DNA of 64,000 nucleotides, taken from NCBI GenBank assembly GCA_032433765.1, contig JAVIAB010000051.1:154345554-154409553 (forward strand), given 5' to 3'. Below are positions 23,721 to 35,054 of this stretch, piece by piece; position 1 is the stretch's first letter; every line of letters begins with the position of its first letter. The translations under genes were made by a program, and so were the position numbers. This DNA is from Megaustenia siamemsis. Taxonomy: Eukaryota; Mollusca; Gastropoda; Stylommatophora; Ariophantidae. Below the pieces are notes generated by a model that saw nothing but the letters and a program-made list of their open reading frames with translations, was not told the DNA's origin and did not search any database.

Positions 23721-25139
23721 AACCCAAACGGGTACAGTTGGAAGTGATGAAATAAAGGAAGGGAGGAAGGACGGGAGGAGGGAAGGCAGGAATGGAGGGA
23801 ATGCGGAGGGAAGGAAAGAAGGAAGGAAGGAGGAAGAAATTAAACAAGAAAGGAAAGAAAGAAGGAAGGAAGGACTATTTTGCTTATTTTTTAAAAAAAG
23901 CGTTGACAATTATACATTAATCCTGCAGCAGTGCGAGCTAACAACTGCTAGGACGACAAGAATTACACTTTCAAAGTAGCTACATCTCTTCGCGACATTT
24001 CTTGACATTTACTCACATGACTCCCCAATTGTGAAATGCGTTACCTCCCATTTGTTTATTTTGCAATGTTTTTGTTTTCAGTTCTCCTTTGATGCCATAA
24101 TTCCATGCACAACAATGACGGCAACAGAACAAGCTGTAGAGACCCTATCAACTCACACAGCTACCGCACATTGCACAAACCCGTCTTAATCCCTTCCAAA
24201 CAGAACTACGGTCAGACACTGCAATTATCTAAATAAACCCTCGCAGATTCTCATCTCCAGGCATTTGTTTTTAATTTACATTCTCTCACTGGGTGATGCT
24301 GTCGCTCACGCACCGTCTAGTGCTGCTTGATGAAGATTGAAGACTTACCTCAGTAAGTTTCTTTGGCGCGTGCAACTTTCATTCCACAATTTGAATCTTT
24401 TATTAAGCCTGACGGAGTGGGAACATGTAGACATGCGATACAAAGTTGTGTTTTTGTTATTCAATTTGTTACGCTCTAATTTTGTCTACAAGAAACCTCG
24501 TGCCAGTGGTTGCAACCAATCTTTCATTACTAGAGTGTGTCTCCGATGTTTTGTACTGACTGTGGACGGTTTAAGAATGATGCTCTCACTGTGTGATCAA
24601 TGCCTCTCAGCTCTTGAATGTCAGGGTTATCATTTAGCGTCATCCATCGTGCAAGTCTTCTACAAGCCAGCATTCGTTGTTCTACCCATATCCCCCAATG
24701 ATTAACTGCAGAAGCTATGTATTAAGCTGGTCTAGCGTGGAAGCCTCAGGTGTACACCGGTTGACATAGGAGATGTGTATCATCATAATTCCACAAACCA
24801 GCAACGACATGCCATACATAGACCAGCGCCAGGGTTATGTTTACTGTAGATCAATGTGAAATAGGTTAGATTTCATCGATAATCAACATGAAAGTTGCAT
24901 TTGTGCCAATGCAAGAGCTAAGTTTGATCGTAGATGAAAGTGAAATCTATGATGATAGGGAACGTTAGACAGAGCTTTACAGCAGGATGTAATCTGATCA
25001 TCAGAATAAGACCCGGCAAGATAATGTTCCAGCCCGTTAGCTTCTTAACACTGGAAGTGAGAGGGGGATGAGGGAGGTGGAGGGGTGGGGTATCATGATT
25101 CTGAAGCGTCGGCCTCATGCTGCATTTGAACCTGTAAGT
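23721..25139. other. GGAA-rich tract then unique stretch
   Basis: A ggaagg/gaaagaa purine tract runs 23757-23875. The open frame 24337-24705 (+, 122 codons) is the longest non-repeat frame here but shows no recognisable domain. Confidence 0.45.
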
Positions 25140-26010
25140 TCACAATATGTTGTGTATGTGATAGAAGAGGCTCTATATTGTGTTTGTGATAGAAGAGGTT
25201 TTATGTTGTTTATGTGACAGAAGAGGCTCTATGTTGTGTATGTGACAGAAGAGGCTCTATGTTGTGTATGTGACAGAAGAGGCTCTATGTTGTGTATGTG
25301 ATAGAAGAGGTTTTATGTTGTGTATGTGATAGAAGAGGCTCTATATTGCGTTTGTGATAGAAGAGGTTTTATGTTGTTTATGTGACAGAAGAGGCTCTAT
25401 GTTGTGTATGTGACAGAAGAGGCTCTATGTTGTGTATGTGATAGAAGAGGTTTTATGTTGTGTATGTGATAGAAGAGGCTCTATATTGCGTTTGTAATAG
25501 AAGAGGTTTTATGTTGTATATGTGACAGAAGAGGCTCTATGTTGTGTATGTGACAGAAGAGGCTCTATGTTGTGTATGTGATAGAAGAGGTTTTATGTTG
25601 TGTATGTGATAGAAGAGGCTCTATATTGTGTTTGTGATAGAAGAGGTTTTATGTTGTATATGTGACAGAAGAGGCTCTATGTTGTGTATGTGACAGAAGA
25701 GGCTCTATGTTGTGTATGTGATAGAAGAGGTTTTATGTTGTGTATGTGATAGAAGAGGCTCTATGTTGTGTATGTGATAGAAGAGGCTCTATGTTGTGTA
25801 TGTGGTAGAAGAGGTTTTATGTTGTGTATGTGATAGAAGAGGTTTTATGTTGTGTATGTGATCGAAGAGGCTCTATGTTGTGTATGTGATAGAAGAGGCT
25901 CTATGTTGTGTATGTGATAGAAGAGGCTCTATGTTGTGTATGTGATAGAAGAGGCTCTATGTTGTGTATGTGATAGAAGAGGTTTTATGTTGTGTATGTG
26001 ATAGAAGAGG
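25140..26010. repeat. Minisatellite, 28-bp unit
   Basis: About 31 copies of a 28-bp unit with core tgttgtgtatgtgatagaag, alternating two subtypes (aggctctatg and aggttttatg) plus attgcgtttg variants. The subtype order repeats in blocks of about 6 units. Confidence 0.97.
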
Positions 26011-26011
26011 T

Positions 26012-26195
26012 TCACGGCCCACACTGAGTGTATCAGTGAATGTCTCAGGATCCACACTGAATGTCTCAGGGCCAACACTGAATGTCGCAGGACCAACACT
26101 GAATGTCTCAGGGCCCCAAACTGAATGTCTCAGGGCCAACACTGAATATCTCAGGCCCACACTGAATGTCTCAGGCCCACACTCAATCTCTCAGA
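26012..26195. repeat. Short array, about 21-bp unit
   Basis: About eight copies of aacactgaatgtctcagggc with one extra base; it abuts the 28-bp array directly. Confidence 0.93.
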
Positions 26196-26594
26196 ACTTA
26201 TAATATTCAAAATGTCAGCAGTGAAGAGGCAACCAATTGCAATGTTGCTGTAGTATTGGTAGCAAGGAGCACGTGGTGGGTGGGCGTACCCCCGCCTCAT
26301 TCTTGACCGCCTTCTTCCAACTTCTCGTCTAATCACGAGACTGTGGTCCACACCCCCCCCCCTCCCCTCACATCTCCTCACATCCACATTTGACTCACAG
26401 TCATCTCCTCGCTGGAAGCGTTTGGATCTTGCCTCAGTTAAGTCTCGGTTTAATTTTAAAACATGTTTTAGCTTACTCACTTTTACATATTATCAATTGT
26501 TATCCTCATTATGTAGCACATCTCCCTTTCGTTTTATCGTTTCATCATTTCGTATCTGATCCTTGATTTACCAGCCCACCCATTCTAGATGTAG
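26196..26594. other. Unique stretch, nothing recognised
   Basis: Includes a short C run (26351-26360). No gene signature. Confidence 0.5.
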
Positions 26595-26740
26595 TTGTTG
26601 TTATCTTTATTCCGTTGTCGTTTGTGTTGTTCTCGTTATCTGAAGAAGGCCGAAACGTCATATTTTGTTGTGTTCCTTTTTTGTAAAGCTGTCACCATAT
26701 CTTGTAGGAGTGTAAGTTACACCCCACCACTTACACCTAT
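26595..26740 (+). repeat. Dispersed repeat family G, copy 2
   Basis: Homologous to 16955-17150. It keeps ctgaagaaggccgaaacgtc (about 26640-26659) but has lost the loop and one arm of the hammerhead-like stem II, so it cannot form that fold. Confidence 0.65.
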
Positions 26741-27127
26741 TCAAATTCTCTAACCGAAGCTCTCAAAGCTCAAACTTAAGCTCTCAATGCAGACCTAAAG
26801 CTCACAGTAAAATCGCCAGGGCTCATATGTCAACAAAAATATTTTCTACAGCTGTCTTCTAATTCCAATTAGTTCCCCATCCACAACCTTATTTGTAGTA
26901 AGCCTTGTGAACGAGAGTTACGCTTCATTGAACTATAGCTCGAGGCTACTTCAAATTTACATTATGGTCTATTGATCAATAAAATACAATCTTTATGAAC
27001 GTCATAAACTAGATGTAATTATGTACGATGAAGATGATATAATTTATAGCCACTCAGACCATGTCATGCTTTATAGGCAATGATTAATGGTTTACATGAT
27101 CGATATCTTTAGGTAATCGTTGACAAA
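26741..27127. other. Unique stretch, nothing recognised
   Basis: A few degenerate aagctctcaa motifs at 26757-26790; otherwise nothing seen. Confidence 0.5.
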
Positions 27128-27414
27128 ACACCCGGTGGCGTTGTAGGTAGTGTACTCGCGCTCCGACCTTAATGTTCGGGGTTTAAATGCCAGTTCAAAC
27201 AAACATCTTTTTTCGACATAAAAGGCTCTTGAGGTCCACACAACTTCTTTAAATGAGTACCAGAGGTATTCTGTGGGAAGGAAAAAAGTAAGGTAGGGGG
27301 TTGCCATCCGACCGCTTAAAGCTGATTCTATTCTATTCTATTCTATTCTATTCTATTCTATTCTATTCTATTCTATTCTATTCTATTCTATTCTATTCTA
27401 TTCTATTCTATTCT
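27128..27414 (+). mobile_element. tRNA-derived SINE, family E, with pentanucleotide tail
   Basis: A box tggcgttgtaggtag at 27136-27150 and B box ggggtttaaatgcc at 27178-27191, followed by a short body containing ggctcttgaggtccacac. It ends in a pure ATTCT pentanucleotide tail of about 18 units (27325-27414). A tRNA-like head plus a short-repeat tail is the standard SINE layout. Confidence 0.75.
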
Positions 27415-27757
27415 GGAACAAGTATTATTGCATCGGGAATTCCCCATATCCGCTCCAACACACAGTAACGTTAATATTTTGTTGACGAGGTCACTCCGTG
27501 CATGTCTTTCTCTACTGCACAAGCGACGATTCCAAGCTCATTAGCCGCCTATGACGACACGCGTGGCAGGTAGCAGCGGTTCTATTCTTGTCTTCTCTCA
27601 GCGTTCGGGGCCTTGGTACCCCCATAAAGATGAGGCTTAGTACAACGAAGATATCACCCAATGACAAATGCTATGTGACTATCTTCACATTTAATCGTTG
27701 ATAGCCAGGACAATCATTATCGGTTAAATAAAATCAATATCATCAGGTTATCGATAA
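27415..27757. other. Unique stretch, nothing recognised
   Basis: No gene signature. Its right end begins the degraded gataccattaggtaat-type repeat that continues beyond the next SINE. Confidence 0.5.
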
Positions 27758-28005
27758 AGTTAAGTAAAGAGCCCCGTCACGTCAAGTGGTAAATAGGGAA
27801 TATGGAGCTGTGACCATAAATTGTATAGACCTTTGGCACATTTTTGGGGTAATGTGGTCGGTATTACGCCAGTGCCGCTTTATTTCACAGAAAAAATCCG
27901 GTACCCATTTAAGGCTGGGTGAACCCGGAAGCCGTCGATAAGAATCGAACCCGCCCTGTTGCCCTTGACAGTCCAGATCATGAACCACTGAGCTATCACG
28001 GCTCC
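27758..28005 (-). mobile_element. SINE-A, full length
   Basis: Minus-strand copy with tail (agtaaag) at 27758-27770, the acgtcaagtgg hairpin segment, cccatttaaggctgggtgaa in the body, B box ggttcgatcc-like near 27944-27955 (one change) and A box tagctcagtggt at about 27986-27997. Flanks share ttatcg on both sides, so a short or decayed target-site duplication is possible. Confidence 0.85.
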
Positions 28006-28135
28006 CTATGTTATCGTTAGGAGCTCACAACATTCACATCATTAGGTAATTCACACAATGCCACTCGATATTAGGTAACACAGTAATCACAATCAATCTC
28101 ATGAGGTAACCGGTAACAGTTAACGCAAGCGATAT

Positions 28136-28586
28136 CATCATCATCATCATTAAGTACCGAGCCTGCTGGCGTAGGTGATCATGTCTCGCCACAACTTTCG
28201 ATCTCGACAGTTATTTGTCATTTCTGTTGTTGACCTTCTGCCAAGTCCTTCTCTTAAGCTGTCTGGTAATTTTTCGCTTTGCTTCCCTCTATCTCTTCGT
28301 CCCTCAATTTTTCCAGTTGTTACAATATATTCCAGTTGTTCTCTTCTCATTACATGGCCAAAAAATGATGATTGCCTTTTCCTAATATTGGAAATTAGCT
28401 CTCTTTTTGCTTTGACCTCTTTCATAACATTTTAATTACTCTTCTTAGCTACCCATGGTATTCTCAACATTCTTCTGTAGAACCACATTTCTACAGACTC
28501 CAGTGATTTTCTTGTCTGTTGTCCTATTGTCCATGATTCACATCCATATGCTAAGACTGGCTCTACGTAACATTTAAAAACTCTTT
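28136..28586 (-). mobile_element. RTE-type LINE, 5'-truncated, with 11-bp duplication
   Basis: A 451-bp insert ending in a TGA/ATC triplet tail (28136-28150) and bounded by gcaagcgatat (28125-28135) and gcaaacgatat (28587-28597), an 11-bp target duplication with one mismatch. It encodes the C-terminal part of an RTE-clade ORF2, matching the BovB/RTE-style G-KIEG-R-RG-Q signature. Related 3' ends with the same triplet tail lie at 53150-53400, 55692-55895 and 61320-61745. Confidence 0.87.
28150..28586 (-). pseudogene. RTE ORF2 C-terminal fragment
   Basis: Reading from the 5' junction, the frame gives CYVEPVLAYGCESWTIG (the post-reverse-transcriptase YGCESW motif), then RRMLRIPWVAKKSN, an in-frame TAA at about 28440, then ISNIRKRQSSFFGHVMRRE, TTGKIEGRRDRGKQ and LWRDMITYASRLGT before the stop at 28150-28152. 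These are the conserved landmarks of the C-terminal region of RTE-type non-LTR retrotransposon polymerases. The polymerase and endonuclease domains are absent because of 5' truncation. One nonsense codon and no frameshift over about 145 codons suggest a fairly young insertion. It sits in a degraded gataccattaggtaat repeat region. Confidence 0.85.
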
Positions 28587-28597
28587 GCAAACGATAT

Positions 28598-29010
28598 AAT
28601 TAAGTTATTTTTAACAGTTGACACATTTGATACCATTAGGTAATCATTGGCAGTTCACACAATCGATACCATTAGGTAATCATTGGCAGTCGCTTGTTTA
28701 AAATGAATGATGATATCGTATGACAGGGAACAGTTGGCTGTGTTCACTTTCTGCGCGGTTTCGCCTTATGTCTTTTGGCGTGTGCTGAGACTGCTACGAT
28801 GGGGACTACAGTTACCTTTCTTTGTTTGGGAGATGAGTTGGTAATTCGGATGATTCCACTGGCACGGGCGGTTGAGCAATTATGGATTTTAATTCGTTTG
28901 CTGTGAGACCGAGGCCTTCCATAACCAATAACCAATAACCAATCATTGGCAGTTCACACAATCGATACCATTAGGTAATCATGAACTGTTAGTACAATCG
29001 ATACCATACT
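28598..29010. repeat. Degenerate repeat region with cgataccattaggtaatca motif
   Basis: Three to four copies of an about 36-bp unit (cattggcagttcacacaatc, gataccattaggtaat) interrupted by dispersed element H. More degraded copies lie at 27700-27757 and 28010-28135, so the array has been broken by three insertions (SINE-A, RTE and H). Confidence 0.7.
28691..28940 (+). mobile_element. Dispersed element H, copy 2, with 13-bp target duplication
   Basis: A 250-bp insert bounded by aatcattggcagt at 28678-28690 and 28941-28953. Its right end is the short tandem tail ccataaccaataaccaata, so the retroelement sense strand is probably plus. The inverted match at 21556-21800 confirms the family. On the minus strand it carries the 36-codon frame shared with copy 1 (28921 down to about 28811). 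The clade is unknown; a SINE or a LINE 3' end are both possible. Confidence 0.72.
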
Positions 29011-29174
29011 TCGTACACCCTCTTTCAGTGGTTGCTGAATGCAGTCGACTTTAGACATAGAGACATGGCGTACATCATCACGCTTTCTATTTACTGCATT
29101 CACACGTTCCATTCGCCTACACGTCAACCTCCATACACGTGCCAAGCTTGCCATGAACTCCTACAGTTGTCAGA
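29011..29174. other. Short unique stretch
   Basis: Nothing recognised between the broken repeat region and the 29-bp array. Confidence 0.5.
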
Positions 29175-29552
29175 CTAAAACTTCACTAAATCTCGTATCG
29201 TTAATAAACCTTCACTAAATCTCGTATCGTTAATAAACCTTCACTAAATATCGTATCGTTAATAAACCTTCACTAAATCTCGTATCGTTAATAAACCTTC
29301 ACTAAATATCGTATCGTTAATAAACCTTCACTAGATCTCGTATCGTTAATAAACCTTCACTAAATCTCGTATCGTTAATAAACCTTCACTAAATATCGTA
29401 TCGTTAATAAACCTTCACTAAATCTCGTATCGTTAATAAACCTTCACTAAATCTCGTATCGTTAATAAACTTCACTAAATCTCGTATCGTTACTAAACCT
29501 TCACTAAATCTCGCATCGTTAATAAACCTTCACTAAATCTCATATTGTTACA
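29175..29552. repeat. Minisatellite, 29-bp unit
   Basis: About 13 copies of a 29-bp unit with core aaaccttcactaaatctcgt followed by atcgttaat; alternate copies have aaatatcg. Confidence 0.97.
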
Positions 29553-29699
29553 CCATCAGTTATCACTCACTGTAACGAATGCATACAGGCTTCCGGTGCC
29601 AAAATTAACACGACTACGAAGTGATATTTCATTAAGTGATAAATGATGATGTGGTTGTATAGCTCCAGTAACTCAAATGTCAAACAAACGTAATTCAAA

Positions 29700-30805
29700 C
29701 GCTACAATCTTAGTTTAACAGAACAGTCTCGTGTCCCATCTACTCACATTCATACAATCATAGTTTAACAGAACAGTCTCGTGTCCCATCTACTCACATT
29801 CATACAATCATAGTTTAACAGAACAGTCTCGTGTCCCATCTACTCACATTCATACAATCACAGTTTAACAGAACAGTCTCGTGTCCCATCTACTCACATT
29901 CATACAATCATAGTTTAACAGAACAGTCTCGTGTCCCATCTACTCACATTCATACAATCACAGTTTAACAGAACAGTCTCGTGTCCCATCTACTCACATT
30001 CATACAATCTTAGTTTATCAGAACAGTCTCGTGTCCCATCTACTCACATTCATACAATCATAGTTTAACAGAACAGTCTCGTGTCCCATCTACTCACATT
30101 CATGCAATCTTAGTTTAACAGAACAGTCTCGTGTCCCATCTACTCACATTCATACAATCATAGTTTAACAGAACAGTCTCGTGTCCCATCTACTCACATT
30201 CATACAATCTTAGTTTATCAGAACAGTCTTGTGTCCCATCTACTCACATTCATACAATCATAGTTTAACAGAACAGTCTCGTGTCCCATCTACTCACATT
30301 CATACAATCATAGTTTAACAGAACAGTCTCGTGTCCCTTCTACTCACATTCATACAATCTTAGTTTAACAGAACAGTCTCGTGTCCCATCTACTCACATT
30401 CATACAATCATAGTTTAACAGAACAGTCTCGTGTCCCATCCACTCACATTCACACAATCTTAGTTTAACAGAACAGTCACGTGTCCCATCTACTCACATT
30501 CATACAATCTTAGTTTATCAGAACAGTTTCGTGTCCCATCTACTCACATTCATACAATCATAGTTTAACAGAACAGTCTCGTGTCCCATCTACTCACATT
30601 CATACAATCTTAGTTTATCAGAACAGTCTCGTGTCCTATCTACTCACATTCAGACAATAATAGTTTAACAGAACAGTCTCGTGTCCCATCTACTCACATT
30701 CATACAATCTTAGTTTAACAGAACAGTCACGTGTCCCATCCACTCACATTCATACAATCTTAGTTTAACAGAACAGTCACGTGTCCCATCTACTCACATT
30801 CACAC
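29700..30805. repeat. Minisatellite, 50-bp unit
   Basis: About 22 very uniform copies of a 50-bp unit (gtttaacagaacagtctcgt, gtcccatctactcacattca). Variants (acaatctta against acaatcata; agtttatcag) recur at regular intervals, for example a four-unit block near 30006-30205 that recurs further right. The uniformity suggests recent homogenisation. Confidence 0.97.
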
Positions 30806-31459
30806 ACCACAATCATGTGTTGAGCCTGCGGCACGCTAATCAAGCCTCGATTGCTGTCACTGGAAGTGACTCCAGAGTCATATAACCGGCTCCATCTTCT
30901 TAACTTATCGCATCTCTTGCTTGATCACTGGCTAGCCTGAACAATCCATAAATGTACCGACTTAGTGATAGTATCAAGGCAACCTAGGTCTACAATGTCA
31001 CAGTAAAAGTGTCTGGGTCAAGAAAATGTAGTCTGGCTTTTGAAAGAGGCAATGCAGCTTTGGGAGTGAGCAAATTGCACACAGATTGGCTCTGTAGAAT
31101 TGGCTAAGTGTTGGAAAACCAAATAGTAGGAGTAATCTTAGCTTAGCTCTATAGAAAGACTTGAAATTATGTACCCGACCAATCATGCACACGTGGAACA
31201 TTATAGTTGTTGTAACACACAACACAGGTGAGTGAGGAGAAACATCACGAACGGTACCTTCTTCCAAGGGAAGTAACTGGACAGAAAGGCAGGTAGAGAG
31301 CACCACACTTGCCTGGACAAGGAAATTAAAGAACTGAATAAAATGTACACTTAAGGTGGGTCAGTCAAGTACACATAACTGTCTACATATGTGAGAACTA
31401 GTGTACAAATATCGATACAAAATATTACAACCATTTAGTTTGTGCGAGATACAGGCTAG

Positions 31460-31535
<76 letters not shown>

Positions 31536-32460
31536 TCAGAAAACGACTGCAATAATATTTTTGTACAAGGCAAGGGTTAAAATAAAAAAATCATGAAAGA
31601 TCTAGTGAGTGGGAAAAATTCGTCGATTCCGACAACAAAAGGGCGACAATAGCGTGAGCTCACCCTCAGCAAGGAGTAGTTAATTACCCGCTGCTGGATC
31701 AATGCCGCCCTGCCGGTGTGATGGTAGACACCGGCACAGACTGCAGAGCTTGAAATCAATTGAATTTCTTTTTCTAAACTGGGAATCACTTATTGAAAGA
31801 AAGTTTCTAAGTTCTACATGGTTTACTTCCAGCTTTCACGTCTAAGAATCGACAGCGCGTGCGTGAGACACTAGGTCCAACGATTAGATTACGTCACACG
31901 TTAGGTGTGTGTAGTCGATGTATCGACCCGGTTCCGCTGACTTGTCGTCACTTCGTCCCTGTGTCACGGGGTAGTGATCACAGAGCTATGCTTGGAGTGT
32001 CTGCAGTTTGACCTGCTGCCGACAATGTCGCCAGTACACCATGAGGACAACCAACTCGCCAACCCTCGTGTTTACATCTAGAACAATTACCTTCAGTTGT
32101 TTATCCTAACTCAGTCTGTTCCAAACTACACAATTATTGCACACAAATAATCGATTATTTTTAGTTCAAATTTGCGATGGGGAAACATTGGAATATTGAA
32201 TCATCGAATCCCGTGAATTTAAAAAAAAAAAAAATAAGAAAAGAAAGAAAGATTCGACTTTCGAAATCTAATCTTCACGTCTTTTCCGTCACTGGAATCT
32301 TTCGAATCCCGAAGAGAGAAAAAACAAACGGATAAAACTGTGAAAATACGATAACTTGCTGGGTGTCGAAGAGAATTGTTCACTAGCAAATACCAAACAG
32401 GATTGTTGCAATTTCAGCGGTTCCCGGATCTGGCTGTCCTAAGTACGACACAGTACTCCA
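30806..32460. other. Unique stretch with a GA microsatellite
   Basis: A GA dinucleotide run spans 31461-31532. Opposite-strand short frames (30998-31306, 31577-31789) show no motif. tgtcacgg at 31972 would fit the start of a Gypsy-type LTR, but no second copy exists in the window. Confidence 0.5.
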
Positions 32461-32466
32461 CCTAGT

Positions 32467-32610
32467 GGAATCTTCCGGAACATTCCAGTAATCAGACTGA
32501 CTCGTGTTCACTCTGTCAGAAATCCCCGAGACTAACTTTCAATAGTTCTAGCGGTTTCTAGCAACTCACAACCAAGGTATATAAAAGTTGTGTCGCGCAC
32601 AGGGCTCAAG
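32467..32610 (+). promoter_or_regulatory. Candidate heat-shock promoter: HSE plus TATA box
   Basis: GGAATCTTCCGGAACATTCC at 32467-32486 contains four perfect alternating nGAAn/nTTCn pentamers, the consensus heat-shock-factor binding element. tatataaaag at 32578-32587 is a strong TATA box. Thirty bases downstream, ctcaagt has its A at 32608, a fair initiator position. No recognisable coding exon follows in the window: the frame 32588-32806 starts upstream of the predicted start site and matches nothing I know. A stress-responsive gene with a non-coding first exon, or a retroelement LTR, are both possible. Confidence 0.5.
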
Positions 32611-32611
32611 T

Positions 32612-33144
32612 GTCTACCAACTGACCTACTCAGTGCTACTCGGTCTACAGCTCAGCGTTTCTAATTCTACTCAACTTCCCGCAGTCACATTTGCACGCTC
32701 TATCAGTCCACGCTTCACGTTATCAAGTTTGTATTCTTTGTCTCTACCACAACGTTTCTCACGCTTTATTCTTACACATCCTTCACTAGATATCTCATCT
32801 ACTTAATATAGCACTCACATTTGATAAAATACACCACACCCCACACAACACTTTTGAACATTAAATTGAAATGCAAGAATTGTGAGTGGTTATTCAGACA
32901 TATTTTTGTCAAATCTTGACGAAATAGAAACGAATAGTTTAAGTACAAGCCCCCCCCCACATGTTATTTTCCTAACAGTAATTCTTATGTGAATGATTCG
33001 ATGGGATCCCACCTCTATCTCAAATAAAGAAGTAAGACATTTGCTCTAAGATGACAATGTGTCTCCCGCTATTGACCAGGGTGCTGTCACGTGCAATCAC
33101 TTAATGATGATGATGAAACCAAAGTTGTTGTTGCGGTCGCTAGC
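32612..33144. other. Possible transcribed leader region, nothing recognised
   Basis: Downstream of the candidate promoter. No splice donor stands out with confidence. A C run lies at 32950-32958. Confidence 0.4.
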
Positions 33145-33372
33145 TTTCAACTCTGACGAAGTCCCTAGAGACTAGGAACTGAATTGTGCGTGTTAGCCCA
33201 TTTTTCCCTGGCAGTCGTGTGCACAGGGGTCCCTCGCCGCACAGGCAGATAACTCCGACTTCGGAGTTACTCATGTTTTTTTTCTGTCGATGAGTAACTG
33301 ACGTTTCAAGCCGGGCCTTGCTGCTGAGACCAGGGGTGGTTGCCACAGAGAGAAATCATAAATAAAAATCCC
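33145..33372 (-). mobile_element. SINE-B copy, head missing
   Basis: Aligns with 55375-55600: acgaagtccctagagactag, aggggtccctcgccgcac, ctccgacttcggag, gacgtttcaagccgggcc and ggtggttgccacagagagaa. The tRNA-like head present at 55600-55682 is absent, so this copy is truncated at its 5' end on the minus strand. The open frame 33140-33346 lies within the repeat. Confidence 0.8.
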
Positions 33373-33605
33373 AACCGAAACCAAAGAGACAGAAGATGAT
33401 CACATATATTCACAGCGGTGTCGTTTACTTGATCAATGTTTGCGTTTCCTCTACCACTTTTGTTCAATTTTATATTATTTTCACTGTTTTCATTACACTC
33501 TTCCTTGCCCTTATCTTTACATTTTGTTTCCCTCTCCATAATCTCATTTATTTTATTCACATTTTAAAAATATTATCATTGCATTCCACCATCTCACCTT
33601 TTTTG
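33373..33605. other. T-rich unique stretch
   Basis: Nothing recognised; the frame 33396-33713 (+) runs from this into the LINE fragment. Confidence 0.45.
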
Positions 33606-33890
33606 ACTCCTATGTCTATGAGAAGAGAACTACTAAACACAATTCAAACAAGACAAATGCGAATTTTGGGCCATGTTAAAAGACACAACAGCCTACTAAA
33701 AGTAATCCTATAGGGGAAATTACGAGGTAAAGAGGCAGAGGCAGACCAAGACTAACATGGACGGGTAACATCAAAAGATAGACAAACCAGCATATGGCAA
33801 CCTGCACCATCAAAGCAAGAAACAGAGCAGAATGGCGCTCCATGGTAGCCAACCTTCATTGCGGAGATGGCACTCGATGATGATGATGAT
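33606..33890 (+). mobile_element. LINE tail fragment (family E)
   Basis: Translation gives MRRELLNTIQTRQMRILGHV at about 33615-33674, then a frameshifted segment with the basic GK-RG-GRPR-TW pattern near 33718-33765 and RAEWRSMVANLH near 33825-33860, ending in a GATGAT triplet tail (33876-33892). It is the typical ORF2 C-terminus plus 3' tail of a 5'-truncated non-LTR element. Confidence 0.7.
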
Positions 33891-33892
33891 GT

Positions 33893-35054
33893 CTATGATC
33901 TCATACTATTGCCATCCTTCTACTTTCAGATTCGCATTTTGTCCCAGTTCACTTCTCCATTCTCAGCATCACCACACAATCCCTTACAATAATTGTTCAG
34001 CTTCCTCCTCTTTATCGTTCTTCTCCATCTGGGCACTCTAAGTTCAGAGAAACATCCGATCGCAGTCAGAAGGCGCACAACTCGCCCTCAAAGCTCGCGA
34101 TATGTCCAATATCTTCATTAATTTGTCTTAATCAGTGCCGTCAAGCTGCCCACGAGAGGGGTCATAATCGTGGACCAACTGGGCTCTGGGGAACAAATAA
34201 AAAACAAATAAATAGCTCAAATGTTCCTCACGAACGTAGACAGGATGGTCACTGAGGTAGGGGAGGCTAGCCGGGAGTTGCACCGAGTAACTGTTGTTCT
34301 AAATGGGCACCATAAATAAATATAAATGTGGCTTATAAGAACATGAGTCATAATTATAGGAGGAGGCATCTTACAGACATATACGTTTACGGAGAGAGGG
34401 TGGGAGAGGGAGGGAGGGAGAGAGGAGAAAAGAGAGGGAGGGAATTAAAGTGAGACAAAGTGGGATAAGTGAAGCTAAGGATGATGGAGAAGATGAATTA
34501 GAAAGCAAGCAAGAGAAGCAATCATGGGATAAACAGACAGAGATGTATGCACAGACATTCAGTTAAGATATTTTAAAATCACTCAAGCAACAGCAAGAGA
34601 AATATGTATTCCCTCCCCTTGTATTGATTCCGATGTGCACTCTCAAATTCAACCAATATCTGCTTTTCACCACTCCCATTTAACCTCAATTTAAATCTTT
34701 ATTTTATTTTACACTTTCGGAGCCATGTATTTTTCCCAATTGCTAACTAATTTATTTATTATTTTGCTAATGGACTCTCAGGAGAGATTCTGCATCTCAT
34801 TGTTAAAAAACAACTGTTCTCACACCAGACTCGACAAATCAATGATTGGGTACCAAATGTAAAAACACCAAGCAAACATAGAATTGTGATTGTCTATAAG
34901 GACACTGGCGACTTTGTTGTGACAGAGTTATATGACTGGTATATCAACTATCTGATACGCTCCAAAGGATAACATAAAGTTTGGTAGTAGATTAAATGTC
35001 TTTTCTGCTCCTCAACACCTTTCCAGTCTCGTTGTTCTACGTTGGTCATATGAA
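33893..35054. other. Unique stretch, nothing recognised
   Basis: A gagggaggga purine tract at about 34395-34445; no gene signature. Confidence 0.5.

Noticed and set aside
24337..24705. 122-codon open frame as a gene
   Set aside because: No recognisable domain or exon boundaries; chance in unique DNA is adequate.
26640..26659. Second hammerhead ribozyme
   Set aside because: One arm of stem II and the loop are deleted, so the fold cannot form.
29700..30805. CRISPR-like array (regular 50-bp periodicity)
   Set aside because: The whole 50-bp unit is conserved; there are no unique spacers, and the context is eukaryotic.
31972..32900. LTR of a Gypsy-type retrotransposon
   Set aside because: Only a tgtcacgg start and a TATA box; no second LTR, primer-binding site or polyprotein in the window.
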